A stretch of DNA of 64,000 nt from Dactylonectria macrodidyma. Its lineage: Eukaryota; Ascomycota; Sordariomycetes; Hypocreales; Nectriaceae. The stretch is from assembly GCA_020744425.1 (NCBI GenBank), contig JAGMUV010000045.1:1-64000 (forward strand), given 5' to 3'. Numbering within the stretch: position 1 is the first letter of the stretch; the number at the start of each line of letters is the position of its first letter. The notes under the pieces were generated by a model that was given only the letters and a program-made list of their open reading frames with translations, was not told the DNA's origin and made no database searches. Shown piece after piece: positions 50,391 through 61,686 of this stretch. A program made the position numbers and the translations under genes.

Positions 50391-51062
50391 CCACTGCGTT
50401 CTCCCTCGTTCCACAGCGTCATGAGTCCTCGTGGTGCCTACTGTTAGTGGCTAGGATAGATAGCACAAACAAGCTGGGTTCCCCGGTGAGGGTCCTGCGA
50501 ATCATCAACGAGTAGTCTGCCTGGACCAGCTATATAAGTATGCTGACCGACTCCTAAATGAAAGCCAGATATCCATAAAGCTCCCTAATACCCTCCACGT
50601 TCGTGCACGCTGTGAGAGCTGGTGCTTGTCCCTTCACTCCTCTCGTTACCATATTTTTCAACATGCCATTTCCCTTCGGATTGCTTTGTGATCTCCTCGA
50701 GAGACTCAAGAGAAACGCCAGGAGATCATGTTGGAAGAACTGATGATTCCCCCTCAACTTCAGGATTAAAGTTAAGGTTTGAAGTCCTGAACTTAGATCG
50801 TAGGACTTCCTAGGACTCAAGTCCTAGAAGGGACCACTCAAAGATATAAGGTCTTAAAGGTCCATCGACTGCAGGATAATCACTACAACAAGAACTACCT
50901 TTTGTCAAGTGCACTCAGCATCCCTGCGTGACATAATAACAGATCATCGAGCATCGACAGGATCCAGGAACGTGACACGCTTACCATCCTTGCCTGGTTC
51001 AACGAACACAATGCAATCATTCCACAACGAGGCCCAGATGCCGTTGCATACTTGTCATGTCT
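50391..51062 (+). pseudogene. partial copy of the ligase gene 5' end
   Basis: Promoter region plus start: ATG 50663, MPFPFGLLCDLLERLKRNARRS, then a solo LTR, then SIDRIQERDTLTILAWFNEHNAIIPQRGPDAVAYLSCL, where identity with 38444-38625 stops abruptly at 51062. At codon 17 this copy has AGA where the longer copy has TGA. It is a truncated duplicate; it cannot encode a ligase because motif I and everything after are missing. Confidence 0.8.
50729..50941. mobile_element. 213-bp solo LTR with 5-bp target duplication
   Basis: Begins TGTTGGAAGAACTG and ends CATAATAACA. GATCA is duplicated at 50724-50728 and 50942-50946. The paralogous site at 38510-38515 is empty. TGTTGGAA...AACA ends resemble Ty1/copia LTRs; family assignment is tentative. 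No internal coding region remains, so recombination between the LTRs removed it. Confidence 0.85.
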
Positions 51063-51118
51063 TCATCATAGCACAAAGTAATTATCGCTTTGGATTGGCC
51101 AGTGCTGCGACTCTAGAG

Positions 51119-51664
51119 CAACGCAAACGCAAAGCGAGTTCCCAGGTAGAGAGCGAACTCAGCACTTTTATGAAGGGGTGGCCGGTGAAGGAGGAGTTAT
51201 AGAATCTCAGCATCCCACAGTCTCAAAATGATATCATTGAGCTATTTCGCAAGCTAAAGCTATCCGGAATTCCGTCCAAGACAAGTCAAAAGATGTCATA
51301 CGCCAAGCTGTTGGAGACGTTGGCTGGGGTGATTGATATCTGCAGCGAGACAGAGATCGTGATCTTATTCGGTGCGTATGAGGTTGTGGTAAACCGGGCA
51401 AATCTTTCGACGCCAACTATATATGAAATTATAGACCGCGTCCTAGGTAAACCTGGCCAGTGGCTCATCAGAATGCAAACCAATACGAAGCAAATATACC
51501 TCACGGTCTTCATATGTGATTTGAACACAGATATCATCACAACTGACAGGGCGAGGCCAATAGGCGACGCGATAAGCTACTCTATAGCCTTTCTCTCGGT
51601 TATTGACAGTAGGAGGGGGAGAGCTAAACTGAAATTCAGTAGCGATCCCAGTAAGATTGCCTAA
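51119..51664 (+). pseudogene. unknown gene remnant downstream of ligase fragment
   Basis: QRKRKASSQVESELSTFMKGWPVKEEL-stop (TAG at 51198), then NLSIPQSQNDIIELFRKLKLSGIPSKTSQKMSYAKLLETLAGVIDICSETEIVILFGAYEVVVNRANLSTPTIYEIIDRVLGKPGQWLIRMQTNTKQIYLTVFICDLNTDI to 51664, with a one-base frame change at about 51280. The second stretch looks like a folded alpha/beta domain with amphipathic strands; I do not recognise it. One stop and one shift mark it as broken, unless an intron lies between the two parts. Confidence 0.4.
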
Positions 51665-51665
51665 A

Positions 51666-52016
51666 TGCTGGTGCTCTGGGCTGCAAGGTCCCAGTAATGT
51701 AGTGTTGATCTTGCAGCCCAAGACCCCAACAGACGAGGAATACTGCTCATGAGGGCGGCTGAAATTATGGAGAGTACACGTGACCGAAACCTCAAGTTGT
51801 TGAAGCTTCATACGGCAAATGTCCTGAAGAATCGGATCTAGACGAAGGCTGCTCGGACTCGAACGACGGCTCCTCGGACTGGGACGACGGCTTTGCCGAG
51901 CCCTTTCACCCGTGCTCGACATACCACTTGTCAACTTGGCTGCAGCACGATTACAACAGTATCGGCTCGCGGGGTCTGGAAGAAGACGATCCGCGCTTGT
52001 CCACATCATCATTTAA
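51666..52016. other. no gene called
   Basis: A plus-strand frame at 51811-52180 (EESDLDEGCSDSNDGSSDWDDG then HLSTWLQHDYNSI) is acidic and protein-like but runs antisense into the membrane-protein gene, so it is not called. Confidence 0.35.
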
Positions 52017-53697
52017 TTACTTCTTATCTTCCATCTGCTTGTACCTCAGCGGCCTTTCGTCATCGTTGTCCTTCCTTGCCGATCCGTTCTCGTCGAAGCT
52101 ATCTGTAACACTACATGTGCTTTCCCCATTATTGCTTGTCGCAGCGTCGACGTCGATGCGATTGTTTTCCGTGGTATAAATAGCCACGCCCACTTGCAAA
52201 CTTGGAGATGAAGATTGGCCAAGAAACCCCGTATCCCTGTTCGTCTTTGACCGGCCATTGAAGGCAGCTGACCCATCTGGTCCTTCCTGCAGCTCGATAG
52301 ATACTGCATCAACTCCGTGGGCAGTACGAATTCCATCCGTGGAGACTCTTGTCCTAGTATACGTGGATGTGAGACCTTTACTTGGAACGGTGCTCTGTCG
52401 CGCTGTCTCGAGGTCGCCAAAAGTGCCGTCGGATATGACACCACAATCTCGTTGTCTGGCAATTTTCCCTATCAAGTCTGCCATTGACATCTCGATTTTG
52501 AGCTTGACCATGTAGGCGAAGGGATGAAACTGCATGTAACTGAATTTATAGTTAGCAATGCCTCCCATTGTCTATTCCGCTTTTCCTCGTCGCGAAAATT
52601 TGTCGGTTCATGCGATGCAGGGTAATATAATGGAGTTGACTTACACAAACGTGTTATGCAAGCTCATCATAGAGATAATAAGGACATCTATGCTGAGCGA
52701 GAATCCGACGATACACATATTGAACTTAACCAGACCCTTATACTTGGTTAAGCCATGTGCCACCAGGTTCTGTTGAACAATGCGAATGAAATAGAAATTG
52801 AGTGCTCCGTCGACAAGAAGGTAGATGACCTTCTCGACACGGTCCCACCACTCGTTGATCCAGATATATCTTTCTGAGATCTGGAGACGGGCGGGGATCC
52901 AAATATTATAGACTGAGATATTAACGGCTGTGATTAAGACTGCAACACCAACTTTTAGACGGTATCCTGTTATCGAATCTGTGAGAAGGATGGAGCAACG
53001 ATTAATGATAATTTGGAGAAGAAATTGAACCTAAAATGGTTAGAATCATTAATAAACTCCAGAGGGGTAGGTGGAGCACACTTACTTGAAGTGCCCATGT
53101 CGTAACTATGAAGGTTATTATCTTATTCTTGGCGACTTGGGGTGATTATGGACTGCTTACGAATGCAAAAGAAGAACGCGAAACTAAAAGATTCAGTAAT
53201 CAGTACTTTCTTCAAACGTTACATCACCAAGAGATCCCTCCTCACACTTTCAACTGCCGCACCAACAGGTGTCGATTGCCACGCCGCCATGTTCGATTAC
53301 CAGCACGGTCAGCATTTACAGCGTTACCTTGACTATCCAGATATGTTCGATGTGTTTGCACCGATACGAAACGTGGGCTGTGCGAGGAGGAATCGTCTCA
53401 CACACAGGGGATCAACGCTTACCTTGGGGGAATTATGCCTTTTAAGTGCAACCAACAGATAATGCTGAAGATGAGGCATACAAGAATCTCGAGCCAAATC
53501 ATCCAGACATAGGCATTGCGGAATACGAGAAGGCCGCGTCTCTCGTAAATACGTTTTGTTTGCTTCACGGCCGTCCAGGTGGTGAGCCATCCAAAGCCGA
53601 TCGTGAAGCCCCAGGCCAGCGAAGCAAGAGCAAGGTCATCTTCGGTCACCTCTTGGAGGACAAAATTGGGAGAGAGGAGTGTGATCATCGTGAACAA
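52017..53697 (-). CDS. seven-helix fungal membrane protein with micro-exons
   Basis: Five exons (minus strand): 53697-53423, 53183-53161 (23 nt), 53105-53086 (20 nt), 53030-52645, 52539-52017. Phases close to 408 residues. Splicing restores IIPP|SFAFFFCI|LTTWALQ|VQFLLQIIINRCSILL, which no single frame contains. Hydrophobic helices: LALASLAWGFTIGFGWLTT, VWMIWLEILVCLIFSIICWL, the SFAFFFCILTTWALQ segment, VGVAVLITAVNISVYNIWI, VIYLLVDGALNFYFIRIV, FNMCIVGFSLSIDVLIISMM, and a final YMQFHPFAYMVKLKIEMSM. The soluble tail (about 165 residues) is Ser/Thr-rich. This matches an uncharacterised fungal-specific membrane family related in layout to Pth11-type receptors; ligand unknown. Intron 1 is unusually long (239 bp) for this window. 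The gene looks intact. Confidence 0.82.
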
Positions 53698-53901
53698 AAT
53701 ATTGGGTTGTCAACTTAGAATGATGATAATTTTAGTCAGACTCTGGTTACATGCAGAAGAGGCATCACCATTTAAATTCAGGACGATATTGATCAAGATA
53801 GGTATCCTTGCCCACTGTGTTGGTGTATCATCAGCCGCCAGTCAATAGCTTAAGCCACAGGAGCTGAAGTCTAGCCCTCATACAGATCTAGTGAGACACC
53901 A

Positions 53902-54430
53902 CTAACTTAAGTACGCCGCGACGCCCGCAAGCATCCCCAGCTTTTGCACAGATTGGCTGGAATTCAAGCCTTCCTCCCCCCTGCCTGAAAATCTCCCACC
54001 ATTAGCAGTACAGGAGGCTTCGATACCTGAAGACGACGCTGGCAAGAAAGCTTCGAGAGCTTCTGGCAAGCTCTCACAGAGCACGGCCTTGCCGAAGACT
54101 AGTCTGGACTTGGCACGGACATTGCCTGTGGAGTCGCGTAGTGTTTGGCACCACGCTAGACCCAACTTGTATTTCTAGTAAATTCTGGGGAGGGCAGATG
54201 CGGCATCATTACCTGGGCGAAGTGATCAACATAGAACGCTGAACGACTTTCAGGTTGAACATCATTATAGGAGTAGCGCTCTAGGGTTGGAGGCTGGAGC
54301 AGTTGAGTGTCGCGAGATTGGATGCGATTCCTAGTAGATCTGGCTATACCTTCAAGTTTACATAACATCTCGTCGGGTCCTCTTCCGTACAATTCAGCAC
54401 CTAATGTACACTCTCCAGCCTGGTAGCCCC
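53902..54430 (-). pseudogene. unidentified gene fragment
   Basis: Minus strand: after a possible acceptor near 54427 comes GYQAGECTLGAELYGRGPDEMLCKLEGIARSTRNRIQSRDTQLLQPPTLERYSYNDVQPESRSAFYVDHFAQVMMPHLPSPEF (to 54175), then in another frame LAWCQTLRDSTGNVRAKSRLVFGKAVLCESLPEALEAFLPASSSGIEASC to 53902. Both look like real protein but I cannot assign a family. A frame change near 54170 could be an intron or a lesion. No start codon with support is visible. Confidence 0.35.
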
Positions 54431-54869
54431 TGTAGTCGAGAACAAATCAAGAATAATTAATTAAGTAAAACGCTGACCATGGCCATGGAGAGAGCAATGA
54501 GCGCTAGGGTTCTGGTGTATTTCCAGATTTCTTTGGCGCGAAAGCATTAATGTTTTGGGCAGCGCCTATCACATTAAACACAAGATGCTACTGGCACAAC
54601 AGGTAGACAGGCGAGTTATTTGCTAGAATAGCTACTGATGCGAATTGGTATCGCACGCGGTGGTGATCTTTCCTGTCGCTAAAGCGACCTGTCCACTCCT
54701 GGCCCGTGCAAATGTTGACGGCGGACGAAGGTGACAGATGCCAATCCTAACGTCACGGGCCGGCTGATATCCAGGCGTCACGCAAGCGTGACATCGCTGT
54801 CAGCACTCGAGAGACGAAAACCTTCTAGGCGCGTCCCTGAATCGTAATATCGTGGGCTATGGTCGCTTT
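54431..54869. other. no gene seen
   Basis: Sequence left of the second PiggyBac-domain element. Palindromic GGCGTCACGCAAGCGTGAC (54774-54792) is the only structure noticed. Confidence 0.4.
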
Positions 54870-54871
54870 TA

Positions 54872-57062
54872 TCTCTTCGGCTGCTAAAAACCTCCACGAA
54901 GTCACGAGCCCCACATGACCCTGCGATGACGAGAGTACAAGCGGGGTACCCAAAGTTCCCCTTATGAAGCATTTGCTAGCAAAACACCATACAAATCATT
55001 TTGAAGAGAACAATGACTTCCCAATCAATTCCTGAAGAGGCGCAGGCACTCAATGCCTTCGACGACAAGAGCTTTATCAAGAAAAAGCACAGCTATCCAG
55101 TAGGGCCTAATGAATCCACCCAGGCGCCGGTTTTTCCGGCCGATACGACCCGCGGCCATAACTTCGAGCCATTCTACATAGAAGCTCGCGACCTTCACAT
55201 CAACCAACTGCCCCATACGCCGCTGCAGCTATTCCAGCTTTTCCTGCCTATTTGGCTCGTTGAGAAATGGATTCACTACAGCAATAGCTGGGTCGCTAGT
55301 TTGATCGCAAAGGGCGTAACTGACAGCTGGAATGACGAGCTGAAGCCAAAGTCAAGGGTTTGGAGCTGGGGGCAAGGGATCACTGTTGCAGATGTATACA
55401 TATGGTTCGGCATGCTGATTTACATAGGAATTCATAAGGAAAGAAGGTTCGAAAGCCACTGGAGTACCCCAAAGCTGGGGAAGCAAGGCGCTCTTCACTC
55501 TATCCTCAAGTTCATGCCTCTATCGAAGTTTCAGCTCATCCACCGCTATCTCCGTCCCTTTGACCACACTAAGATTGACGAGACTGCGCCTCTTCCTAAG
55601 GTCTTCCAAGCTGCTGAAGAGTGGTCTGACCTTATCCAGCAAGTGTCACTCCAGCTTTTTCAACCAGGCACTTATCTCGCTGTAGATGAGTGCATGATCC
55701 GCTACACAGGCAAATCAGAAGAGACGGCTACGTTGAAGAATAAGCCCGTGAAGCTAGGGTTCAAGATATGGGTCGTCGCACAGAAGGGCTTTTTCCTTAG
55801 GTGGCTGTGGCACCTTAAGAACGCTAGGTACGGCGCTGTTGGCATTGAGCCCGCGAAGACGAGGGCCTCGAGAGGGCGCGGCAAGAAGCAGGAGGAAGGC
55901 AGCGATGTAATCCCCCTGAACTCGACTCAGAGCGTCGTTGTTGCCCTATGTAATCTGCTGCCAAAGCAGACATATCACGTCGTCGTGGATAACCTCTTCT
56001 CCTCAGCAGATCTCTTCCGCAGCCTTCGCATACACGGCCATGGTGCTACAGGCACAGCTCGCCCTAATTGTGGTATCCACAAGGAGCTCAAGGCAGATAA
56101 AAAGAGGGATAAGGATAGCGGAAAATCAGGTTACGAATATAACGAGGTCAAGGTCATTACGACTGCTGACAATCAGGTAGGAAGCTACGATAAGATTCTA
56201 TGCAAATCTCTTACTAACTTGTCTTCTTCTTCTCTTTATAGGTCAACCAAATCGCTTGGAAGGACAACGCCCTCGTGCTATTCCTAACAACCGTGTTCAA
56301 GGGCGATGAGCGTACCTCGCGGAAGAGGAAGAGGCCGTCAACAGACCATCCACGAGCACGGCCGGTACAGCGTTTTTTTTGTAAGGAAGCCGTGAAGGAA
56401 GTTAACATTCCTACCGTAGCAGCTTTCTATAACGATGAGATGAATCATGTTGATCGAGGCGATCAACTGAGGGCATATCTAGGCTATGACCACCCCCTTC
56501 GCCGCGGCGCTTGGCAGGCTCTTACGTGGACCTTCCTCTTTGAAGTCATCCTAGTTAACACCTATCTTCTGCAGCTACACGGCCAGCCGGATTGGGCAAA
56601 GTATAGATCAACAAGAGTGGAGGGAGTGCATTTTTAACGCCTTGTTTAACTTCTATTCTGAAGAAAGCGATTCCAGGAAGCATTACCGGACTGGGGTCGA
56701 GCTTAATACTCAAGACCGCCAAAAATGCAGTGAACACAGCGATCGGGGCATCAATCATGTCAACCCGGGGGTAAAATCGGATTGCCTAGCTTGTCAGGGC
56801 TTTCAACAGGGGCAGCCTAGGTCAAGGGGCCAGAAAAGAAGCCCCTTAGTGGAGGTAACAGGCAATACGAGGAAGAAGCGCGGCGGGCAGACTTGGTACG
56901 GATGTAAGTTGTGCAATGTTGCGATTTGTAACAACCAAAATTGCTGGGACTTCTATCACAGGCCAATTTACTAGGAAAAAGAAGTACCTTTCATTTGGCT
57001 CATTTTAATTGGCCCCAGACCCCTGTCGTGACCATAGTGGAGGTTTTTAGCAGCCGAAGAGA
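54872..57062 (+). mobile_element. PiggyBac-domain DNA transposon, copy 2
   Basis: Perfect 24-bp TIRs at 54872-54895 (TCTCTTCGGCTGCTAAAAAC...) and 57039-57062. TA lies at each edge (54870-54871, 57063-57064). 2191 bp with one transposase gene on the plus strand. TIR sequence is related to but distinct from copy 1 (shared CTG...AAACCTCC). Confidence 0.92.
55013..56974 (+). pseudogene. PiggyBac-type (DDE_Tnp_1_7) transposase with C-terminal frameshift
   Basis: Exon 1 55013-56176 from ATG (MTSQSIPEEAQALNAFDD) and exon 2 from 56242; a 65-bp intron (GTAGGA...TATAG, phase 0) joins DNQ|VNQIAWKDNALVLF. The DDE_Tnp_1_7 core runs from FEPFYIEARDLHINQLPHTPLQLFQLFLP to the HGQPDW region, with catalytic Asp in AVDECMI, VDNLFSS and NHVDRGD. 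A one-base shift near 56610 causes early termination at 56637; the other frame continues EWRECIFNALFNFYSEES and the Cys ribbon CLACQGFQQG...CKLCNVAICNNQNCWDFYH to 56974. The DDE core (about 520 residues) is intact, but the ribbon, which in piggyBac proteins contributes to end binding, is lost in frame. Confidence 0.88.
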
Positions 57063-57064
57063 TA

Positions 57065-57431
57065 GGGATGAAGCATTCAGAAGACACAAGTTAAAAGGGG
57101 CGTGGATTGATATTAAGTTTAGGTGGCACTGTTCCGTTGGCATTCCTGGAGAGCCCGATGCGGGGAAGCAGGCACTGGAGTTGCCACAACTTGTCATCGA
57201 CGCCCTCCTTACATACATAGTACGTAGTGGTCCGTACATGATGCATTTCGGATGCCGTTTTGTGGCTTGCGGAAGGCCGGCACATCACCCTGGCGGAGCT
57301 TTCCGTGCAGGGGGGTTGAAGTCTGTGTTTGCGCTACTGTCTTCTTCCCCGGCATTTTGCAGTTAGGTCGCTGAGTGCCGGCATGGCCCTGGGTCAGTGA
57401 CCAACTGTGGCGCGAAGACAGTGTTTCTAGC
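57065..57431. other. no gene recognised
   Basis: Flank between the PiggyBac element and the LINE. A 141-codon plus-strand frame (56941-57366) overlaps the transposon end and has no domain. Confidence 0.4.
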
Positions 57432-57444
57432 ACTGACGAGAATC

Positions 57445-60400
57445 AATCAATCAATCAATCAATTTATTAACGCCCGGCGGCTTAAGCCGAAAGGGCACCA
57501 GTTAGTAATATTACCATACATTGCCCAAATTGTGTCCTAGTCTCCTCAAGCCCAATACTATGTCCTCGCCTTGCTTATGCATTCTCATTTGCTCTCTCTC
57601 TCTACGGGTTCCCGTGGGTTAGTAATATTGTTAACGAGCTAGCTTGAAGCCTATTCTCCAAGTGTTCAGTGTCCTATCTACGGCGGCTGAAGCGGTGTTC
57701 GCTATTTCGGCACGGGGTGAGGGTAGGGTGAGGTCGAAATAGGAGGGTTGTAAGGGGGGTGGATAGGGAGAGGCCTGTCTCCCCAGTTAACTTGCATCGA
57801 GGCGGCCCGTGGCCAACGCAAATCGGATTGTCGCCCGAACGGCATTCATGTTTGGCACCCATTTTTGATCATCAGATGGCGACTTTCCTCCAAGATAAAA
57901 AGAGACATTGCTCCTCTGGGCGCTAGTGCATTGAAGCATCTCTGCACGGTATGCTGTCCACTTTCGGCATCGGAAGAGGAAGTGTTCAACTGTCTCCCTC
58001 GCTCGTCCACAATCACACCAGTCCGATGGTACGGCTTTGACGTGGAAGAGGTATGCATTCAATCTCGCTATACCTGTTCTCAGCTGGGCAAGTACACTGG
58101 CTTCCTTCCACGATAGTTGGTCATAGAGTTGTTTTGTGTGCTTACCCGGTAGTGCTGCATCGACTCGTTTGGAGTGTTTTCCAACTTTCTCTGGCAGTGA
58201 CCACTTAGTGTTGACTTTAGAGCGTGTAGTGCTGAGTGTTGTGGATTGCATGCTGGGGAACTGCTTTTCGGGGGTAGCTCCCTGCTGTGTTGCCTTCCGA
58301 GCCTCCTCCTTAGCATGCTTCAGGAGCCTGTTTTCGTCGCTAGAGGGAAGCCACACGATCCTTAAAACATTTCCATCCTTTCGGAGCTCTTTGACAGAAT
58401 CGTAGATGCACCGTATATATTCTTGACCCGATTGCTGGCGAGGTTGCTTGACTGCAAGCGAGGCAGCTTTGTTACTCGTCATCAGTGCGATGCTGCGGTG
58501 TCGAAGTTTTGGTATGGTTCGCCTTAGGGCATACGCCATTGCTGCAAGCTCTCCGCTGTACGGGTTCTGTTCTGTTCTCATACCAAGAGTGAACGAGAAA
58601 GTCACGAGCTCTGGCCCGCCTCGTACCGCTGCTGATATCTGGACTGCGCCACCGACACCTACTACATCGTTCCGAGCAGAGCTGCTCACCGCGATGCGTA
58701 TGGCCCAACTTGCTTCCGCCTCTCTCGCTGCTGCCTCATCAGTGATAACTTCTACTCGTTCTTCCCATGGCGCTAGCGTGAGAGGCTGAATGATTTCCAG
58801 CTGCTCCATTGGTACGTCCCTAAGCGTTGTTGCTACCTGGTAGAGTGGTGACCGATATGACTTTCTGAATGCTCGTATGCGGGACGTCAACCTGCGAAGA
58901 GGGTTGGTGTCAGGCAATGTGTGGATATCCGTCCACATCTTGATCGCTCTCCTCCAAAACCGTTGCTGTGCTGGAATGATATGAGCTTCTGCTTCTGCCA
59001 CGCTTGTCGCTACAGTATTGAACGTCCCCACGATTGCCTGTGCCCCTGCTTTCTGAACCCTGTTGATCGGTGCCATGAGTCTGTATATGAACCTGTGCAT
59101 CCACACATTGGACGCGTAGTCCACCACCGGGGCTACGGTAGCTGTGAACAATTGCCTTGCTGTTGCTGGTGACAGGCCCCTCAACCTCTTCAGTTCCATT
59201 GCTGCTACAAGCCCCTTGGAGGCCGCCCTTGCGATGTGTTCCTTGTACTTGAGCCCAGCGTCCATGATGACTCCTAGAATTTTGACATGGTGTTTCGGTT
59301 GCACTGACTGTCCTTTGATTGTGAACGGTTCGGAGTCGGACTTGTAGTCCTTCCGGGTGAAGTGAATGATCGCCGTCTTGCTCGCCTCAAACGTCGCACC
59401 GCTCCTCCTCTCCCAGTCCAATGCGTCTTTAATAATTGATTCGATTTCCTTGCGGTTGCTATGTGCTGTTGGACCTGAGACCCAGGCTGTGAAATCGTCC
59501 ACGAATGCTATCGCCCCTCTATTGCTGTCGATCCGCCGCTGGACCAAATCCGCATTGAAGAAGAGATACAGGATTGGGGACAGCGGAGAACCTTGTGGGA
59601 GGCCAGCTTGCGGTAATTCTCGAACCTCTGATGACTCGCCGTTGATTTGAATCGTTGCCGTGCGGTTTGAGCAGAATGCCTCGACCCATCGAAGTAGCTT
59701 CTGCGGGATGCCACGTGCTTTCATTCTCTGGAGCAGCCTTTCCTTACACACTCCATTGTAGGCCCCCTTGACATCGAAACTGACGAGACTCACCACCAGT
59801 CGACGCCGCCAAGTGATATAGATCTGTTCTTGCAATAGCAGAAGCGCTTGTTCCGCCGATCGCCGTTTGCGGGCCCCAAAGTGGTTCGTCGGGAGCAGGC
59901 CATACGTTTCCACAGCATGTGAGATCCTTTCAGCTACCACCGATTCCAATACTTTGCCAAGGGTGGCGAGCAGTGAGATCGGCCGCCAGGCTCTGGCCAT
60001 CGTGTAGTCCTCTTTATCAGGCTTTTTAAGCGGTACGATCTTTGCATGCCTCCACTGATCAGGTAGCGTTCCCTCCTCCAAAGACGCTCGGAAAATGGAC
60101 ATCACCCAATGCTTGACTGCTGGCCACACCTGTTTCCACACCACCACTGGTAGTCCATCTTCCCCGGGTGCCTTCCATGACTTCGCTGCGAATAGTTGTC
60201 GTTCCACCTCCTCCAGTGTGATGTCGGGCATCAATACCGGGGCTCTCTGGGGCCTAGTGCCTTCGTCGCCGATGTCGTTCGGCAAGGGAGGAAAGAACGT
60301 GGACAGCAGCTCTTCCGCTTGTTCTCTGTGGTTTGTAGTAGTTGTCCCATCAGCCCTGACCAGCTGCGGTACTTTGCCAAATGCTGTATCATCCCCCGAC

Positions 60401-61673
60401 TTCAAGTACTTAGCTGCCTCCCAGATGTTGTCGTTATCCGCAAGAAACTCGTTCCAGTGCTTCTTCTTTTGTTGCCTGATAGCGCTATGATACTGCTTCG
60501 CGGCCCCCTTCGCCATCTCCTCCAGTTCCGTCCTGATCCGTCCTGCCCGTCTCTCGGCTCGAGCACGGTTCCTCCAGTACGTGTATATTTGGCGAAGCTG
60601 TGTCAGATCCGTCGTCCACCATCGTTTGGCATACGGCGATGGCTTGGCTTTTGGTGTCAGGGAGTGAACCGCCTCCGTAACCACCGACATCAACCGGTCA
60701 GTCTTCTGCTGCACTGTGCCTTCCAATGGTGTTATCTCCAGCGCGCTTGCAATTCTTGCGTTGATGTCTTTCCAAGGCGCATTCTTCAGGAGAAGTCGAT
60801 CCTGCTGTTTTGGTACGGGAACCGAGATGTCGAAAACCGTGTCAATCGCCCGATGATCAGAGCCGTGTTCCGTCCCGTGTATCGTGCATTTGACAGTCAA
60901 AGCTGTCAACTCCTCCGAAGCCAAGACCAAGTCGACCGTTGTTTCAAAGTCTCCGCCACTCCACGTCTTCGTCCCTCTGGGGAGCAAGCTAGTGAGACCG
61001 AGATCGTACATAAGGTCAATAATCTGGTCCGCTTCGCCCTGTCTCACTAAAGAAACATCGTCTCCTCCCCATAGCTGGTCGTGCCGGTTGAAGTCTCCGA
61101 CAACCACCGCATCCACAACCCTGCCTGCATCTCTTCTCGTATCTGTGATCACCTGGCGTAAGATATCGCAGGTGTCTCGTAGAGCCTGAGTGTCTCCTCC
61201 TGGTACATAAGCTGATACTACCAGGACCAGGCGCTCAGGGAGCCGTAAGACGGCTGCCGTCATGTCCGCTGACTCTATTGGTATCTGCTCCGCCTCCACA
61301 TCCTTGTTCACCCACAACATGCTCCGGATCGCCCATCTGCTATCCCTCCAAATTGTGGGGACCATCTTGATCCATTTGGGATGTCCCATAGGGACTGTAC
61401 GTAGTTTGCCGTCAACATTCCGTGCCTGTGGTTCTTGGATCGCAATGACTGCAACGTCTTGGAGTTGCTTGTCGTTCATTAGGCTTTCATGTACCATATC
61501 CTGTTTTCTTACATTCAGTTGCATTACCTGAAACATCCTACTCATGCCGGGTAGGATAGAGTTTCGGGCAGCTTCTGCTGAACGACTCGTGCGGTCCACC
61601 ACAGGGCACACACTTGGGTACCTGCGTCTGGCACTCGCTATGGTGATGGCCTTCGGCGGCGCATCTCGCGCAT
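57445..61673 (-). mobile_element. Tad1-like non-LTR retrotransposon (LINE), 4.2 kb
   Basis: A 13-bp target duplication ACTGACGAGAATC lies at 57432-57444 and 61674-61686. The 3' end carries a short (TTGA)n-type tail, seen on the plus strand as AATCAATCAATCAATC at 57441-57460. One long ORF2 is complete; no ORF1 (Gag-like) precedes it, and only 62 bp separate ORF2 from the 5' junction, so the copy is probably 5' truncated. Confidence 0.9.
57787..61611 (-). CDS. LINE ORF2: endonuclease, reverse transcriptase, RNase H
   Basis: 1274 residues from 61611; a Met at 23 ([15 protein letters not shown]) may be the functional start. APE-type endonuclease at about 28-265: N33, E60 (IAIQEPQ), D173/N175 (VVGDFNRH), D252-H253 (GSDHRA). 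Reverse transcriptase about 475-760: SFDVKGAYN (611-619), [12 protein letters not shown] (670-681), FVDD (703-706; Y replaced by F, tolerated in this clade). RNase H about 985-1110 ([10 protein letters not shown]...[10 protein letters not shown]...), and a C-terminal CCHC knuckle ([17 protein letters not shown]). It nicks the target and copies its RNA by target-primed reverse transcription. One apparent oddity: in the RNase H region the third motif reads MTSNKAA where a catalytic Asp (D-N/S) is normal. No stops or shifts. Confidence 0.92.
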   Translation of the reverse strand: MCPVVDRTSRSAEAARNSILPGMSRMFQVMQLNVRKQDMVHESLMNDKQLQDVAVIAIQEPQARNVDGKLRTVPMGHPKWIKMVPTIWRDSRWAIRSMLWVNKDVEAEQIPIESADMTAAVLRLPERLVLVVSAYVPGGDTQALRDTCDILRQVITDTRRDAGRVVDAVVVGDFNRHDQLWGGDDVSLVRQGEADQIIDLMYDLGLTSLLPRGTKTWSGGDFETTVDLVLASEELTALTVKCTIHGTEHGSDHRAIDTVFDISVPVPKQQDRLLLKNAPWKDINARIASALEITPLEGTVQQKTDRLMSVVTEAVHSLTPKAKPSPYAKRWWTTDLTQLRQIYTYWRNRARAERRAGRIRTELEEMAKGAAKQYHSAIRQQKKKHWNEFLADNDNIWEAAKYLKSGDDTAFGKVPQLVRADGTTTTNHREQAEELLSTFFPPLPNDIGDEGTRPQRAPVLMPDITLEEVERQLFAAKSWKAPGEDGLPVVVWKQVWPAVKHWVMSIFRASLEEGTLPDQWRHAKIVPLKKPDKEDYTMARAWRPISLLATLGKVLESVVAERISHAVETYGLLPTNHFGARKRRSAEQALLLLQEQIYITWRRRLVVSLVSFDVKGAYNGVCKERLLQRMKARGIPQKLLRWVEAFCSNRTATIQINGESSEVRELPQAGLPQGSPLSPILYLFFNADLVQRRIDSNRGAIAFVDDFTAWVSGPTAHSNRKEIESIIKDALDWERRSGATFEASKTAIIHFTRKDYKSDSEPFTIKGQSVQPKHHVKILGVIMDAGLKYKEHIARAASKGLVAAMELKRLRGLSPATARQLFTATVAPVVDYASNVWMHRFIYRLMAPINRVQKAGAQAIVGTFNTVATSVAEAEAHIIPAQQRFWRRAIKMWTDIHTLPDTNPLRRLTSRIRAFRKSYRSPLYQVATTLRDVPMEQLEIIQPLTLAPWEERVEVITDEAAAREAEASWAIRIAVSSSARNDVVGVGGAVQISAAVRGGPELVTFSFTLGMRTEQNPYSGELAAMAYALRRTIPKLRHRSIALMTSNKAASLAVKQPRQQSGQEYIRCIYDSVKELRKDGNVLRIVWLPSSDENRLLKHAKEEARKATQQGATPEKQFPSMQSTTLSTTRSKVNTKWSLPEKVGKHSKRVDAALPGKHTKQLYDQLSWKEASVLAQLRTGIARLNAYLFHVKAVPSDWCDCGRARETVEHFLFRCRKWTAYRAEMLQCTSAQRSNVSFYLGGKSPSDDQKWVPNMNAVRATIRFALATGRLDAS

Positions 61674-61686
61674 ACTGACGAGAATC

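Noticed and set aside
54860..57070. TTAA target site for the PiggyBac-domain elements
   Set aside because: Neither this copy nor the one at 6880-11058 nor the MITE at 37001 has TTAA at its edges; TA is the only repeat that fits.
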